A stretch of DNA of 64,000 nucleotides from Vibrio plantisponsor (GCF_013041605.1 NZ_JABEQC010000009.1:1-64000), one strand, 5' to 3'. Shown: positions 39,275-49,527, counted from the stretch's first letter. Notes: generated from the sequence alone by a model not told the origin. Numbers and translations are program-made.

Positions 39275-40579
39275 ATGCGTATTCGTAGCTCGTTTACTCA
39301 ATCCATTCTTCTCTTTTTAAGCTTGCTCATTGCCAGTCAGGTTTATTCTTATTACGCCGTCTTCAACTACGCGTTGATGCCAAGCTTAAAGCAGTTCAAC
39401 AAAATCCTCAGCCACGAAATCAACCTGATGCTTGATGATACCGTCAATCAAGATACCGGCGTGCCAATGGATGCACTTTTACGTCGCCGTGTTCTCGAAC
39501 AGCTTGGTGTGACCATTCATCCTGAAGACAGCCCGATTGCCAGTGAATTTGAGCATGCAGTTAGTATTGATCTGATGAGCGAAGATATGAGTTCGGAACT
39601 CGGATCGCCAACGGAAGTGCGCATGATGTCCGGTACAGAAAGTTATGTTTTGTGGATGAAAATCGAGTCGCTCCCGGGGCAACTGCTGCGTATTCCTTTA
39701 TCTGAGTTACGCGAAAAGGATTTTTCTCCGTTATTCCGTAACAGCATTATCATGGCTTTAATGATTATTTTTGGCGGCTGGTTGTTTATCCGTATGCAGA
39801 ACAGGCCGCTAATCGCTTTGGAAAAAGTGGCGCAAGCTGTTGGTCGGGGAGAAGTTCCGCCGCCATTGCCTGAAAGAGGCGCTTCTGAAATTCGCTCAGT
39901 AACACGAGCATTTAATCAGATGTCAAAAGGCATTCAGGCTTTGGAAGAAGACAGAGCTTTGTTGATGGCGGGGATCAGTCATGACTTGCGTACACCGTTA
40001 ACTCGTATTCGTCTTGCCACTGAAATGATGTCACCGGAAGACAGCTATCTGGCAGAAGGGATCATCAGTGACACCGAAGAGTGTAATGAGATCATCAGCC
40101 AGTTTATGGATTATTTGAAGCCAGTGAATAAGCAGACCTTCGAAGTCGTCAACGTGAATGATATTGCACAAGATGTGGCAAGCTCGGAAGGCGGATACGA
40201 AGTTCAAATCGAAGTTGAACTGCACAAAGGTAAAGCGAATGCGTTTGGTAACCCTATAGCGATTAAGCGTGCGGTCAGTAACTTGGTGGTGAATGCGGTT
40301 CGTTATGGCAATGGTTGGGTGAGAGTGAGCTCTGGCGTGACTGCGGACAACAGTATGGTTTGGGTGTGCGTTGAGGACAATGGTCCCGGTATTGAACCAA
40401 GTCAGGTGAATAAGGTGTTTGAACCATTTACTCGTGGTGATACGGCTAGGGGCAGTGAAGGCACAGGTCTGGGGTTAGCCATTGTTAAGCGTATTATCAG
40501 TCAGCACAGAGGCTCAGTGGTGGTGAGTAATCGCAGTGAAGGCGGCTTACGAGCTCAGATTAGTTTTCCAACTAAATAG
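39275..40579 (+). CDS. envZ: osmosensor histidine kinase EnvZ
   Basis: A 434-residue inner-membrane sensor kinase with membrane helices near residues 9-29 and 155-170, a periplasmic segment between them, HAMP (about 171-225), the dimerisation domain with H236 in [15 protein letters not shown], and the ATPase domain ([25 protein letters not shown]). It phosphorylates and dephosphorylates OmpR. It has no strong ribosome-binding site visible (ATAGGCAAAAT precedes ATG). It ends before a bidirectional terminator shared with the purine permease. Confidence 0.96.
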   Translation: MRIRSSFTQSILLFLSLLIASQVYSYYAVFNYALMPSLKQFNKILSHEINLMLDDTVNQDTGVPMDALLRRRVLEQLGVTIHPEDSPIASEFEHAVSIDLMSEDMSSELGSPTEVRMMSGTESYVLWMKIESLPGQLLRIPLSELREKDFSPLFRNSIIMALMIIFGGWLFIRMQNRPLIALEKVAQAVGRGEVPPPLPERGASEIRSVTRAFNQMSKGIQALEEDRALLMAGISHDLRTPLTRIRLATEMMSPEDSYLAEGIISDTEECNEIISQFMDYLKPVNKQTFEVVNVNDIAQDVASSEGGYEVQIEVELHKGKANAFGNPIAIKRAVSNLVVNAVRYGNGWVRVSSGVTADNSMVWVCVEDNGPGIEPSQVNKVFEPFTRGDTARGSEGTGLGLAIVKRIISQHRGSVVVSNRSEGGLRAQISFPTK

Positions 40580-40599
40580 CTAATTAACCGAATATGAAA

Positions 40600-40632
40600 C
40601 AAAAAGGCTCGCATGAACGCGAGCCTTTCTGT
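40600..40632. terminator. bidirectional terminator, envZ and purine permease
   Basis: AAAGGCTCGC at 40603-40612 pairs with GCGAGCCTTT at 40619-40628 around ATGAAC. A residues on the left and T residues on the right let it act on both strands between these convergent genes. Confidence 0.87.
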
Positions 40633-40649
40633 TATTTCAAGACTACAGA

Positions 40650-42056
40650 TTACGAATCTAAAGCTTGTTCAAGCTCTTGTTCTGGCTGTTCTTTTCTTGC
40701 AGGTTTAGTTTCTGGTAGCAGAAGGTTCAACAAAATTGCTGTGATACCGCCAGCGGCAACACCTGTCGAGAAAATGCTTTTCACAAAGTCAGGCATGAAT
40801 TGCAGAATTTCTGGTTTCTGAGCAATGCCAAGACCCATAGAAAATGACAGAGCCATGATCAGAATGGCTCGGCGATCTAAATCCACACGAGCAATGATAC
40901 GAATACCCGCAGCCGCGATAGTGCCGAACATTACTATGGTTGCTCCGCCTAATACTGGTTCTGGAATCAGCTGTACAAAGCTCGCCACACCTGGGAACAA
41001 ACCGAGCAGCACTAACATACCAGCGATGAAGTAACCGACATAACGGCTAGCAACGCCAGTCAGTAGAATCACGCCGTTGTTTTGGCTGAAGGTTGAGTTC
41101 GGGAAGCTGTTGAAGACCGCAGCAATTGCAGAGTTGAGACCATCTGCCAATACACCACCTTTGATACGCTTCATGTAAACCGGACCTTTTACAGGTTCAC
41201 CAGAAACTTCAGATGTAGCGGTAATATCCCCGATCGCTTCTAATGCCGTGATTAGGAAAATCAGCACCAATGGAATAAACAGCGACCAGTCGAAACTTAA
41301 GCCATATTGCATTGGTACGGGCAGAGCGATAAGTGCTGTTTCACTCATTTTGCTGGTATCGACCATACCCATGAAATAAGCCAAGGCAACGCCAACAAGC
41401 ATAGCAATCACAATAGACGCTACGCGAATGTAAGGGTTGCGAGCGCGGTTAAGCAGAACGATGATGGCAAGAACGGTTCCCGCAAGTGCAAGTTTATCTA
41501 GGCTGCCAAAAGTACCGTCGCCCATCGCAGCGTAACCACCGCCCATAGAAACGAGACCTACTTGGATTAGCGTCAAACCGATTAGCGTAACGACAATGCC
41601 TGACACCAGCGGAGTGATAACGCGCTGGGCAAATTCCAATACACGAGAAAGCAGAATTTCAGCAGAGGAAGCAACAAGGATGGTACCGAAAATAGCGGCC
41701 ATCATTGTTTGAATATCTGCGCCGCCAGCTTTAAGCGCTAAGCCAGCACCAATAATTGGACCTAAGAAGTTAAAACTTGTGCCTTGAATGGACAGCAAGC
41801 CAGAGCCGATAGGACCAATGGTTCGAATTTGAATAAATGAAGATACACCAGAGGCAAACAGCGACATGCTGATGATGGTGTTCGTTTCTGCAGCTGGCAC
41901 GCCCAAACTTTGGCAAATAATAAGGGATGGCGTGATAACCGCTACGAACATAGCTAACAGGTGCTGAAGAGCCGCGAATAAAGTGTGTGGCAAAGGTGGT
42001 CTGTCATTGAGTTGATAGACAAGATCGGACTTACGAGCCGCGTTTTCGGTTGTCAT
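40650..42056 (-). CDS. NCS2-family purine (xanthine-type) permease
   Basis: A 468-residue nucleobase:cation symporter-2 (uracil-xanthine permease) with about 14 hydrophobic segments. The signature region [22 protein letters not shown], and the Glu/Asp positions expected in helix 8 ([15 protein letters not shown]), fit the xanthine/uric acid branch (XanP, XanQ). ATG at 42056, with TAGGAAA upstream, is chosen over an in-frame extension to 42104. A perfect PurR-type palindrome lies 165 bp upstream, supporting a purine substrate; which purine is not decided. Confidence 0.9.
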   Translation of the reverse strand: MTTENAARKSDLVYQLNDRPPLPHTLFAALQHLLAMFVAVITPSLIICQSLGVPAAETNTIISMSLFASGVSSFIQIRTIGPIGSGLLSIQGTSFNFLGPIIGAGLALKAGGADIQTMMAAIFGTILVASSAEILLSRVLEFAQRVITPLVSGIVVTLIGLTLIQVGLVSMGGGYAAMGDGTFGSLDKLALAGTVLAIIVLLNRARNPYIRVASIVIAMLVGVALAYFMGMVDTSKMSETALIALPVPMQYGLSFDWSLFIPLVLIFLITALEAIGDITATSEVSGEPVKGPVYMKRIKGGVLADGLNSAIAAVFNSFPNSTFSQNNGVILLTGVASRYVGYFIAGMLVLLGLFPGVASFVQLIPEPVLGGATIVMFGTIAAAGIRIIARVDLDRRAILIMALSFSMGLGIAQKPEILQFMPDFVKSIFSTGVAAGGITAILLNLLLPETKPARKEQPEQELEQALDS

Positions 42057-42220
42057 TTTTATTTTCCTAATAGAGTCGTACACAAAAATGCGCTGAATGG
42101 GCATTTCTTGTGGAGCAGAATGGTTGTCTGTGATTGCTGTTAATCAGATTCTGCTCTGGAAACTAGCTTTAAACGTATTAATGCTAATTTTTGCGGCGAT
42201 TATAGAGTAATCACTGTAAA

Positions 42221-42236
42221 AAGCAAACGTTTGCTT
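42221..42236 (-). promoter_or_regulatory. PurR operator
   Basis: AAGCAAACGTTTGCTT is a perfect 16-bp palindrome with the ACGCAAACGTTTGCGT core of the E. coli PurR box, differing only at the outer pair and the second base on each side. It lies in the intergenic region upstream of the purine permease and 42 bp from the recG stop, which is on the same strand. The permease is the obvious target. Confidence 0.85.
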
Positions 42237-42277
42237 TAAGTTGGTGCAAAGGAAAATATAACGAATCAATTCAAGGT

Positions 42278-44356
42278 TTAAGCTTTCGCGTAAACGTCTC
42301 GTTCGCCAAGCCAACGATCAATAATCGCGGTTGCATTTGTTGGGTAATTATCGTGAATATGACGGGCTATGCGCTGAACTTCAGGAATTAAGCGTTGATC
42401 TCGCACTAAGTCTGCAATTTTGAAATCCGCCAAACCAGTTTGCTTGGTACCGAGTAGTTCACCGGGGCCGCGAATTTCCAGATCTCGTTGCGCGATAACA
42501 AATCCATCGTTACTTTCGCGCAGTACACCTAGGCGTTTTTGTGCTGTTTTTGAAAGCGGCGCGTGGTACAGAAGTACACAATGACTGGCAACAGAGCCTC
42601 GGCCAACACGACCACGCAGCTGGTGGAGCTGGGCTAAACCTAAGCGCTCTGGGTTTTCGATGATCATCAAACTTGAATTGGGAACATCAACACCCACTTC
42701 AATCACAGTGGTGGCGACCAGAAGATGCAGCTCATTATTTTTGAATGCCTGCATGACTTGTTGCTTCTCGGCTGGTTTCATTCTGCCGTGCACTAAACCG
42801 ATTTTGACATCAGGCAGTTTGCGTTGCAGCTCCTCCGCAGTGTCTGCTGCGGCTTGCGCTTCCAAGACTTCTGATTCATCAATCAGAGTACATACCCAAT
42901 AAGCTTGCTTACCTTCATTCAGACAAGCATTACGTACGCGCTCAACGATATCATCCCGTTTGGTATCCGGAATTGCGACGGTTTGAATCGGCGTTCTGCC
43001 CGGTGGAAGTTCATCGATAATTGAGGTTTCTAAATCCGCATACGCTGTCATCGCCAGCGTTCGAGGAATAGGGGTTGCTGTCATGATTAGCTGATGAGGA
43101 TACGTACCTTGCTTAGCGCCTTTTTCGCGTAGTTCCAAACGCTGGTGGACACCAAAACGGTGTTGTTCATCAATAATCACTAAGGCTAAATGGTCGAATA
43201 CCACGTGTTCCTGAAACAGTGCGTGAGTACCCACTACCATTTTTACTTCGCCACTGGCAATACGCGCGAGTTCGGCTTCTTTGGCTTTGCCTTTGAGTTT
43301 GCCCGCTAACCAACCTACTTTGATACCCATAGCTTCAAACCACTGACTGAAGTTTATGGCGTGCTGCTCTGCTAACAATTCTGTTGGTGCCATCAAAGCG
43401 ACTTGGTAGCCGTTTTCAATCGCTCTGGCTGCTGCCAGTGCTGCAACCAGAGTTTTACCAGAACCCACATCCCCTTGGACTAAACGCATCATTGGATGAG
43501 GTTTCGCAAGGTCTGCTTCGATTTCGTTAACCACGCGAGTCTGGGCATTGGTTGGCGAAAATGGTAATTGAGCCAATAGCTGATTTTTCAGCGTGTCTGA
43601 GGCTTGAAGAGGAAGGGCAACATCTTGCTGCCCTTTACTGCGAACTGCCAACATGGATAGGTTTTGAGCCAGCAGTTCTTCCATAATCAGGCGAATTTGC
43701 GCTGGATGGCGACCATCATCAAACAGACTTAAATCGATATCCGATGGCGGGCGATGAATGGTATGCAGCGCCTGAGCAAGAGTTATTTGATGATCGTATA
43801 AACCGGATGGAAGCAATTCTTGCACTGCTGCTTTATCAAGTAGAGATAGCGCCTGATCAGTCAGGTTGCGCAGAGTGAGCTGACGCAGACCTTCAGTAGT
43901 TGGGTAGACTGGGGTTAGATTGGCTTCGACATCAGGCTTTTGTTCTGGAAAGTAAAACTTATATTCAGGATGGATGATTTCCAGCCCTGTATTGCCACGC
44001 TTAATTTCACCGTAAGCGTGCACTAACTTACCTTCGGTAAAGTTGTTTTTAATCCCAGCGGTAAAGTTGAAGAAGCGCAGAGTTAGAGTGCCGTTTCCGT
44101 CGCTGATCTTTACTGTAAGCATCTTGCGACGGCCGAAGGTAGTATCGACCGCCATCACCTTACCTTGCACTGCTGCCCAAAGACCTGGGTGCAGTTTTAC
44201 AATCGGGTAGATTCGAGTGCGATCTTCATAACGTAGCGGCAGGTGGAACAGCAAATCTTGTACAGTGATAAGCCCAACTTTCTCCAGTTTTTCGGCCACT
44301 TTTGCGCCCACTCCGGAAAGTGAGGTTAATGGAATTGCTGATAAAAGCTGAGACAT
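42278..44356 (-). CDS. recG: ATP-dependent DNA helicase RecG
   Basis: A 692-residue superfamily 2 helicase (E. coli 693) that regresses stalled forks and processes Holliday junctions and R-loops. The N-terminal wedge with an OB fold (about 60-150) precedes Walker A GDVGSGKT, DEQHRFG (DExH), MTATPIPRT and the helicase C motifs HGRMK and QLRGRVGRG. ATG at 44356 (MSQLLSAIPLTSL) is preferred over a TTG two codons earlier. It follows trmH by 67 bp in the gmk-rpoZ-spoT-trmH-recG order known from E. coli. Confidence 0.97.
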   Translation of the reverse strand: MSQLLSAIPLTSLSGVGAKVAEKLEKVGLITVQDLLFHLPLRYEDRTRIYPIVKLHPGLWAAVQGKVMAVDTTFGRRKMLTVKISDGNGTLTLRFFNFTAGIKNNFTEGKLVHAYGEIKRGNTGLEIIHPEYKFYFPEQKPDVEANLTPVYPTTEGLRQLTLRNLTDQALSLLDKAAVQELLPSGLYDHQITLAQALHTIHRPPSDIDLSLFDDGRHPAQIRLIMEELLAQNLSMLAVRSKGQQDVALPLQASDTLKNQLLAQLPFSPTNAQTRVVNEIEADLAKPHPMMRLVQGDVGSGKTLVAALAAARAIENGYQVALMAPTELLAEQHAINFSQWFEAMGIKVGWLAGKLKGKAKEAELARIASGEVKMVVGTHALFQEHVVFDHLALVIIDEQHRFGVHQRLELREKGAKQGTYPHQLIMTATPIPRTLAMTAYADLETSIIDELPPGRTPIQTVAIPDTKRDDIVERVRNACLNEGKQAYWVCTLIDESEVLEAQAAADTAEELQRKLPDVKIGLVHGRMKPAEKQQVMQAFKNNELHLLVATTVIEVGVDVPNSSLMIIENPERLGLAQLHQLRGRVGRGSVASHCVLLYHAPLSKTAQKRLGVLRESNDGFVIAQRDLEIRGPGELLGTKQTGLADFKIADLVRDQRLIPEVQRIARHIHDNYPTNATAIIDRWLGERDVYAKA

Positions 44357-44423
44357 AATCAACCGTTTAGCTGTTTGAAATAAGGGTTATTCAAACATTA
44401 AGCTGTGTTTTTGTACAGGGGAA

Positions 44424-45110
44424 TTATTTGCTCTGCATCGCTTTCCACCAAGATTCATCCGCCACAATTTGGCCTTCATCATCCAGAGGTGGGTAAGGCA
44501 GCTTTTTGCGTTTAGCCACTTTGGCTAATACAGGATGGCCACGTTCAAACAGAATTCGGTGAATGGTTTCTTCCGGAAGTGGGCTTTTTTCTTGCTGATA
44601 CATGCCTGCTGCTTGGCGTTGACGTTGTGCTTCATACAGAATCAGTGCACTAGCAACAGAAACGTTGAGTGATTGCACCATTCCGACCATAGGGATAACG
44701 ATGTCTTGATCGGCCAGTTCAAGAGCTTGCTTTGAGATACCTACTTTTTCACTACCCACGATAATCGCTGTCGGTTTGGTATAGTCGATTTCACGAAAAT
44801 CCACCGCAGTTTCTGAAAGGTTGGTCACTAATACCTGCATGTTCTGCGCTTTTAGTGCTTTTACCGCATCTTGAATATTGTCGTGAGTATCGACTTCGAC
44901 CCAGTTACGAGCGCCTGCTGAGGTATGTCCAAGAGTTCGCATTTGCTTGCTCGGCCAAACAGCATGGATTTTGTGTAATCCAATTGCATCAGCAGTACGA
45001 ATGACCGCAGAGACGTTATTTGGCTTGTGTACTTCTTCTAAACATACGGTCAGATCAGGTTGGCGTGCTTTGAGCACCTCTTGAATTCGAGTGTAACGTT
45101 CTAAGTTCAT
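44424..45110 (-). CDS. trmH: tRNA (guanosine(18)-2'-O)-methyltransferase TrmH
   Basis: A 228-residue SPOUT methyltransferase (E. coli 229) that methylates G18 in the D-loop. It has the N-terminal Arg motif HKPNNVSAVIRTAD, the SAM-binding trefoil knot segments IVGSEKVGI, and DIVIPMVGMVQSLNVSVASALILYE. The ATG at 45110 gives MNLERYTRIQEVL, matching family N-termini; ten additional in-frame residues upstream are rejected. It sits between spoT and recG, but a strong hairpin lies between spoT and trmH. Confidence 0.96.
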   Translation of the reverse strand: MNLERYTRIQEVLKARQPDLTVCLEEVHKPNNVSAVIRTADAIGLHKIHAVWPSKQMRTLGHTSAGARNWVEVDTHDNIQDAVKALKAQNMQVLVTNLSETAVDFREIDYTKPTAIIVGSEKVGISKQALELADQDIVIPMVGMVQSLNVSVASALILYEAQRQRQAAGMYQQEKSPLPEETIHRILFERGHPVLAKVAKRKKLPYPPLDDEGQIVADESWWKAMQSK

Positions 45111-45186
45111 AATAAATTTTCTATGCTTTATACCCTTCAAGTAATTTGGGTATAGTCTGTAGTTGGTAAACGGTCACCACATAAAA

Positions 45187-45219
45187 TAAAAAAGCCCTTG
45201 ATAGGCCATATCAAGGGCT
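45187..45219 (-). terminator. spoT terminator
   Basis: On the minus strand AGCCCTTGAT - ATGGCCT - ATCAAGGGCT is followed by a T run. It lies 33 nt beyond the spoT stop and should reduce read-through into trmH. Confidence 0.88.
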
Positions 45220-45251
45220 ACATCGTTAGGTTACTTCAGCATAGGCGCTAT

Positions 45252-47372
45252 TTAGTGCCTTCTGCGTCTCACCTTCGGTGCGTTTGGCATTGCACGAATT
45301 TTCTTCATAATGCCAGCAAGATGAACACGATCTTTGGTGGTCAGTACCACAGTTACTGTGTACAGACGGCCATCACGTTCTTCTGTCGACAGACCATGAA
45401 TATTGGAACCTGTCTTCGAAATCACATTAGTCAATTCAGCTAGCGCGCCTTGGCGGTTTTGCATATCGACTTTCAGTTCAGTGATAAAGTCTTGATCGTA
45501 ATCTTTAGTCCATTCCACGGCCATGTACTTATCAGGCTCTTTCTGATGCCCGCGTACGTTAGGACAGGTTTCACGGTGCACCACAAGTCCACGCCCCGGA
45601 GAAACGTGCGCAATAATGTGGTCATCCGGAATTGGGTGACAACAGTTCGCAAAGGTTAACAGAATACCTTCTGCACCTCGGATCGGCAGTTTCTTCTTAG
45701 GTTGACCGTCTTTGCTTTCTACTTCGGTTAATTCATCAGCATTGCCTAGCAGACGACGAGCAATCACGATACTCATCAATTCGCCTAGACCAATCGCCGC
45801 TAACAAATCATCGACACTAGAAAGTTTCAAATCATTAAGCACATGTTGCACGCTGTCTTTGTTGATCGTGGTGATCGATTCTTCGCCCAAGGCGTGATTA
45901 AGTAGACGACGACCCAAGCTGACCGACTCTTCACGGCGCATGGTTTTCAGAACCTGACGGATCTTAGTTCGAGCACGTGAAGTCACTACGTAGTTCAGCC
46001 ATGCGGCATTTGGACGCGCACCCGGAGCACTGATAATTTCAACGGTTTGTCCGTTTTTCAGTGGCTTACTTAATGGGTACGGATTGCGGTCAACGCGAGT
46101 ACCTACACAGGTGTTACCTACATCGGTATGTACCGCATAGGCGAAGTCTACCGCGGTTGCGCCGACAGGAAGTTCAACGATACGACCTTTAGGGGTGAAG
46201 ACGTAAATCTCATCTGGGAAGAGATCAGATTTCACGTTTTCGATAAATTCGAATGAGTTACCTGCGCTTTGTTGAAGCTCAAGTAAGCTTTGCATCCAGC
46301 GCTGAGCTTTGATCTGTGCTGTCGTGCCGGTACGGTCACCATTGGCTTTATATGACCAGTGTGCTGCCACACCTTTGTCCGCCATTTGGTCCATATCTTC
46401 AGTTCGGATTTGAACTTCAACAGGAACACCGTGTGGGCCAACCATTGAGGTATGCAAAGACTGATAGCCGTTAGCTTTCGGAACCGCAATATAGTCTTTC
46501 ATGCGACCCGGACGAGGTTTGTACAAGCTGTGGACTTGGCCGAGAGCTCGGTAACAAGTGTCAGCCGTATCAACCACAACACGAAACGCATAGATATCCA
46601 TAATGGTGTGGAAACGCTGCTCTTTGGTCTTCATCTTGTTGTAGATGGAGAAAAGGTTTTTCTCACGACCAAACACGCGAGCCGGTAAGCCAACTTCATG
46701 TAAGCGGCCTTCGATCTCGCTGTGGATGCGTTGGATCATCTCTTTGCGGTTACCACGCGCCGCTTTTACGACTTCTTTCAGAACTCGATAACGGTTTGGA
46801 TATAACGCTTCAAAACCCAGTTCTTCTAACTCGGTTTTGATGTTGTGAATACCTAAACGGTGGGCGAGTGGTGCGTAAATCTCTAGGGTTTCTCGGGCAA
46901 TACGACGTTTTTTATCCGGACGAAGAGCACCTAGCGTGCGCATGTTGTGCGTACGGTCGGAGAGCTTAATAAGAATCACGCGGATGTCTTGTACCATAGC
47001 AAGAACCATTTTGCGGAAGTTCTCTGCTTGAGCTTCTTTACGGTCGCGGAATTTTAGTTTGTCGAGCTTAGATACACCGTCAACCAGTTCAGCGACGGCT
47101 TGACCAAATTGAGCTTCTAAATCTTCTTTGGTGACGTCACAGTCTTCGATAACGTCGTGAAGGAGGGCTGCTTGTAGTGTTTCCAAATCCAAGCGCATTT
47201 CAGCCAGAATTCGAGCTACTGCCACTGGGTGGATAATATAAGGTTCGCCGCTTGAGCGGGTTTGCCCTTCGTGGGCATCTCTTGCCACTATATAAGATTG
47301 GCGCAGAGCCTCAAGTTGAGGCTCTGTGAGATATTCCTGGGCAACGTCTTTGAGGCTATCGAATAGATACAA
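45252..47372 (-). CDS. spoT: bifunctional (p)ppGpp synthetase/hydrolase SpoT
   Basis: A 706-residue RelA/SpoT homologue of the SpoT branch. The HD hydrolase domain is intact (LLHDVIEDCD, the HD...ED region, and SDRTHNMRTLG). The synthetase domain is recognised by GREKNLFSIYNKM, YRALGQVHSLYKPRPGRMKDYIA and the QIRTEDMDQMADKG region. TGS (EIYVFTPKGRIVELP), a conserved cysteine region (NCCHPIP) and a C-terminal ACT domain follow. The start is TTG at 47372, giving MYLFDSLKDVAQEYL, the family N-terminus. It is 41 bp after rpoZ and likely co-transcribed. Confidence 0.97.
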   Translation of the reverse strand: MYLFDSLKDVAQEYLTEPQLEALRQSYIVARDAHEGQTRSSGEPYIIHPVAVARILAEMRLDLETLQAALLHDVIEDCDVTKEDLEAQFGQAVAELVDGVSKLDKLKFRDRKEAQAENFRKMVLAMVQDIRVILIKLSDRTHNMRTLGALRPDKKRRIARETLEIYAPLAHRLGIHNIKTELEELGFEALYPNRYRVLKEVVKAARGNRKEMIQRIHSEIEGRLHEVGLPARVFGREKNLFSIYNKMKTKEQRFHTIMDIYAFRVVVDTADTCYRALGQVHSLYKPRPGRMKDYIAVPKANGYQSLHTSMVGPHGVPVEVQIRTEDMDQMADKGVAAHWSYKANGDRTGTTAQIKAQRWMQSLLELQQSAGNSFEFIENVKSDLFPDEIYVFTPKGRIVELPVGATAVDFAYAVHTDVGNTCVGTRVDRNPYPLSKPLKNGQTVEIISAPGARPNAAWLNYVVTSRARTKIRQVLKTMRREESVSLGRRLLNHALGEESITTINKDSVQHVLNDLKLSSVDDLLAAIGLGELMSIVIARRLLGNADELTEVESKDGQPKKKLPIRGAEGILLTFANCCHPIPDDHIIAHVSPGRGLVVHRETCPNVRGHQKEPDKYMAVEWTKDYDQDFITELKVDMQNRQGALAELTNVISKTGSNIHGLSTEERDGRLYTVTVVLTTKDRVHLAGIMKKIRAMPNAPKVRRRRH

Positions 47373-47413
47373 ATTATAGGCCCGAGAGTTGTCTATTGTC
47401 TTACTTGCAGGGA

Positions 47414-47686
47414 TTAACGGTTGTGAACAATGCTGCTCACTGCTGCTAATTCAGCTGCTTCTTGCTCTTGCTGCTCTTGACGCTCACGTGCATCAAGTAC
47501 GTCTTTAGTGATAAGACCTTCTTCGATTTCGCGAAGAGCGATAACCGTTGGCTTATCGTTCTCTTCAGGCACAAGTGAATCTTTACCACCAGTTTGCATT
47601 TGACGAGCGCGGCGAGCCGCAATCAGAACTAGGTCGAAACGGTTGCCAACTTTTTCAACAGCGTCTTGAACAGTTACGCGTGCCAT
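47414..47686 (-). CDS. rpoZ: RNA polymerase omega subunit
   Basis: A 90-residue omega subunit that helps fold and retain beta-prime and forms part of a ppGpp site on RNA polymerase. The N-terminus [29 protein letters not shown] is canonical; the end is a Gln/Glu/Ala-rich tail. ATG at 47686, with TTGGAG before it, is chosen rather than a longer in-frame start. It lies between gmk (97 bp upstream) and spoT. Confidence 0.97.
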   Translation of the reverse strand: MARVTVQDAVEKVGNRFDLVLIAARRARQMQTGGKDSLVPEENDKPTVIALREIEEGLITKDVLDARERQEQQEQEAAELAAVSSIVHNR

Positions 47687-47783
47687 GAGAACTCCAATAT
47701 AAACAAAAATGTTGAATGACGAGAAAGTATACAACCTTACGCTAGTGGTTTCTAGCTAGTAAAGTTGTTAATAATACGTTTAA

Positions 47784-48461
<678 letters not shown>

Positions 48462-48670
48462 TTAAAGATAGCACTAGCTTAATCATTTCATCGGATTGAT
48501 GAAATTTAGGCTAGAAAAATGGAGCGGAAGATTAGCATGATCTTGAGGATCTTCTCAAGGAAAAGGTCAAAAGTGGCGCAATTATTGACCCGTCAACGTC
48601 ATTATTTCTAAGCAAACCAAGCTATCTATATTTAACATGAGCCGGAAAACGTTTGCTATTTTGCCAACTA

Positions 48671-48698
48671 TTGCAGGTAAAATTGATTAATGTATAAT
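48671..48698 (+). promoter_or_regulatory. sigma-70 promoter of yhhQ
   Basis: TTGCAG and a perfect TATAAT are separated by 16 bp. The start would be near 48705, giving a leader of about 100 nt before the yhhQ ATG that includes the riboswitch candidate. Confidence 0.75.
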
Positions 48699-48762
48699 CG
48701 CCGCCCTTAGCTCGGGAGAGGTAAATCTTCCGAATGACAATCAGTGAGAAGCGCAAGCTTCA

Positions 48763-48798
48763 TTTGGGTTCCCTCGCCCCCAAATCAAACTAAAAAGG
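48763..48798 (+). promoter_or_regulatory. candidate preQ1-I riboswitch before yhhQ
   Basis: P1 is TTTGGG (48763-48768) with CCCAAA (48779-48784), enclosing a ten-base C-rich loop. An A-rich tail with AAACTAAAAAGG follows and ends in the ribosome-binding site, 6 nt before ATG. Loop CCT at 48772-48774 can pair with AGG at 48796-48798, making the H-type pseudoknot of preQ1-I aptamers. The downstream gene is the queuosine precursor transporter, the expected target. Ligand binding is inferred; no covariance search could be run. Confidence 0.6.
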
Positions 48799-48804
48799 TA
48801 CAAT

Positions 48805-49476
48805 ATGAGTAACTTTACCCCTGCGCAACAGCGCAAAGCCCTGACATTTTTGGTTTTGTTCCACCTCGTGATTATTGCTTCAAGCAATTATTTGGTTCAA
48901 ATCCCGTTTACCGTATTCGGTTTGCATACCACTTGGGGCGCTTTCACTTTTCCATTTATCTTCTTAGCGACTGACTTAACGGTACGTATTTTTGGTGCTG
49001 GTCTTGCGCGTAAAATCATTTTTTACGTCATGCTACCTTCACTGGTGGTTTCGTATTTGCTTTCTGTTGTGTTCTACGAAGGTCAGTTCCAAGGTTTTGC
49101 ACCATTAAGTGAGTTGAACATGTTTGTCGCGCGTATCGCGATTGCAAGTTTCATGGCTTACCTACTTGGTCAGATCATGGACGTGTCTGTATTTAATCGC
49201 CTTCGTCAGATGAAGCAGTGGTGGGTGGCACCAACAGCATCAACGCTGTTTGGTAACGCTTTAGATACTATCGCTTTCTTCGGCATTGCATTCTACCACA
49301 GTCCAGATCCATTTATGGCTGAGCACTGGACTGAAATCGCATTGGTTGACTACGGTTTTAAACTCGTGATTAGCCTTGGTTTGTTTGTGCCTATGTATGG
49401 TGTATTGCTGAATTATTTGATTGGCAAACTGACTTCGGTGAATCCAAACTTTACTGCGGTTGGTGCTAAAGCTTAA
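48805..49476 (+). CDS. yhhQ: queuosine precursor transporter YhhQ
   Basis: A 223-residue inner-membrane protein with about six hydrophobic segments, of the COG1738 (DUF165/YhhQ) family that imports preQ0 or preQ1 for queuosine tRNA modification. Family patterns VQIPFTVFGLHTTWGAFTFP and IFLATDLTVRIFG are visible near the N-terminus, and FGNALDTIAFFGIAFY in the second half. The ribosome-binding site AAAAAGG also forms the tail of a preQ1-I-like pseudoknot, which suggests feedback by the transported precursor. A strong terminator follows. Confidence 0.93.
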   Translation: MSNFTPAQQRKALTFLVLFHLVIIASSNYLVQIPFTVFGLHTTWGAFTFPFIFLATDLTVRIFGAGLARKIIFYVMLPSLVVSYLLSVVFYEGQFQGFAPLSELNMFVARIAIASFMAYLLGQIMDVSVFNRLRQMKQWWVAPTASTLFGNALDTIAFFGIAFYHSPDPFMAEHWTEIALVDYGFKLVISLGLFVPMYGVLLNYLIGKLTSVNPNFTAVGAKA

Positions 49477-49497
49477 TTTGCGCTGAACTTAAAAGAG

Positions 49498-49527
49498 AAA
49501 GCCCAAAGCAATGCTTTGGGCTTTTTT
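49498..49527 (+). terminator. yhhQ terminator
   Basis: AAAGCCCAAAGCA and TGCTTTGGGCTTT pair around a minimal loop and end in a T run, about 22 nt after yhhQ. It may also act on the convergent symporter gene. Confidence 0.9.
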
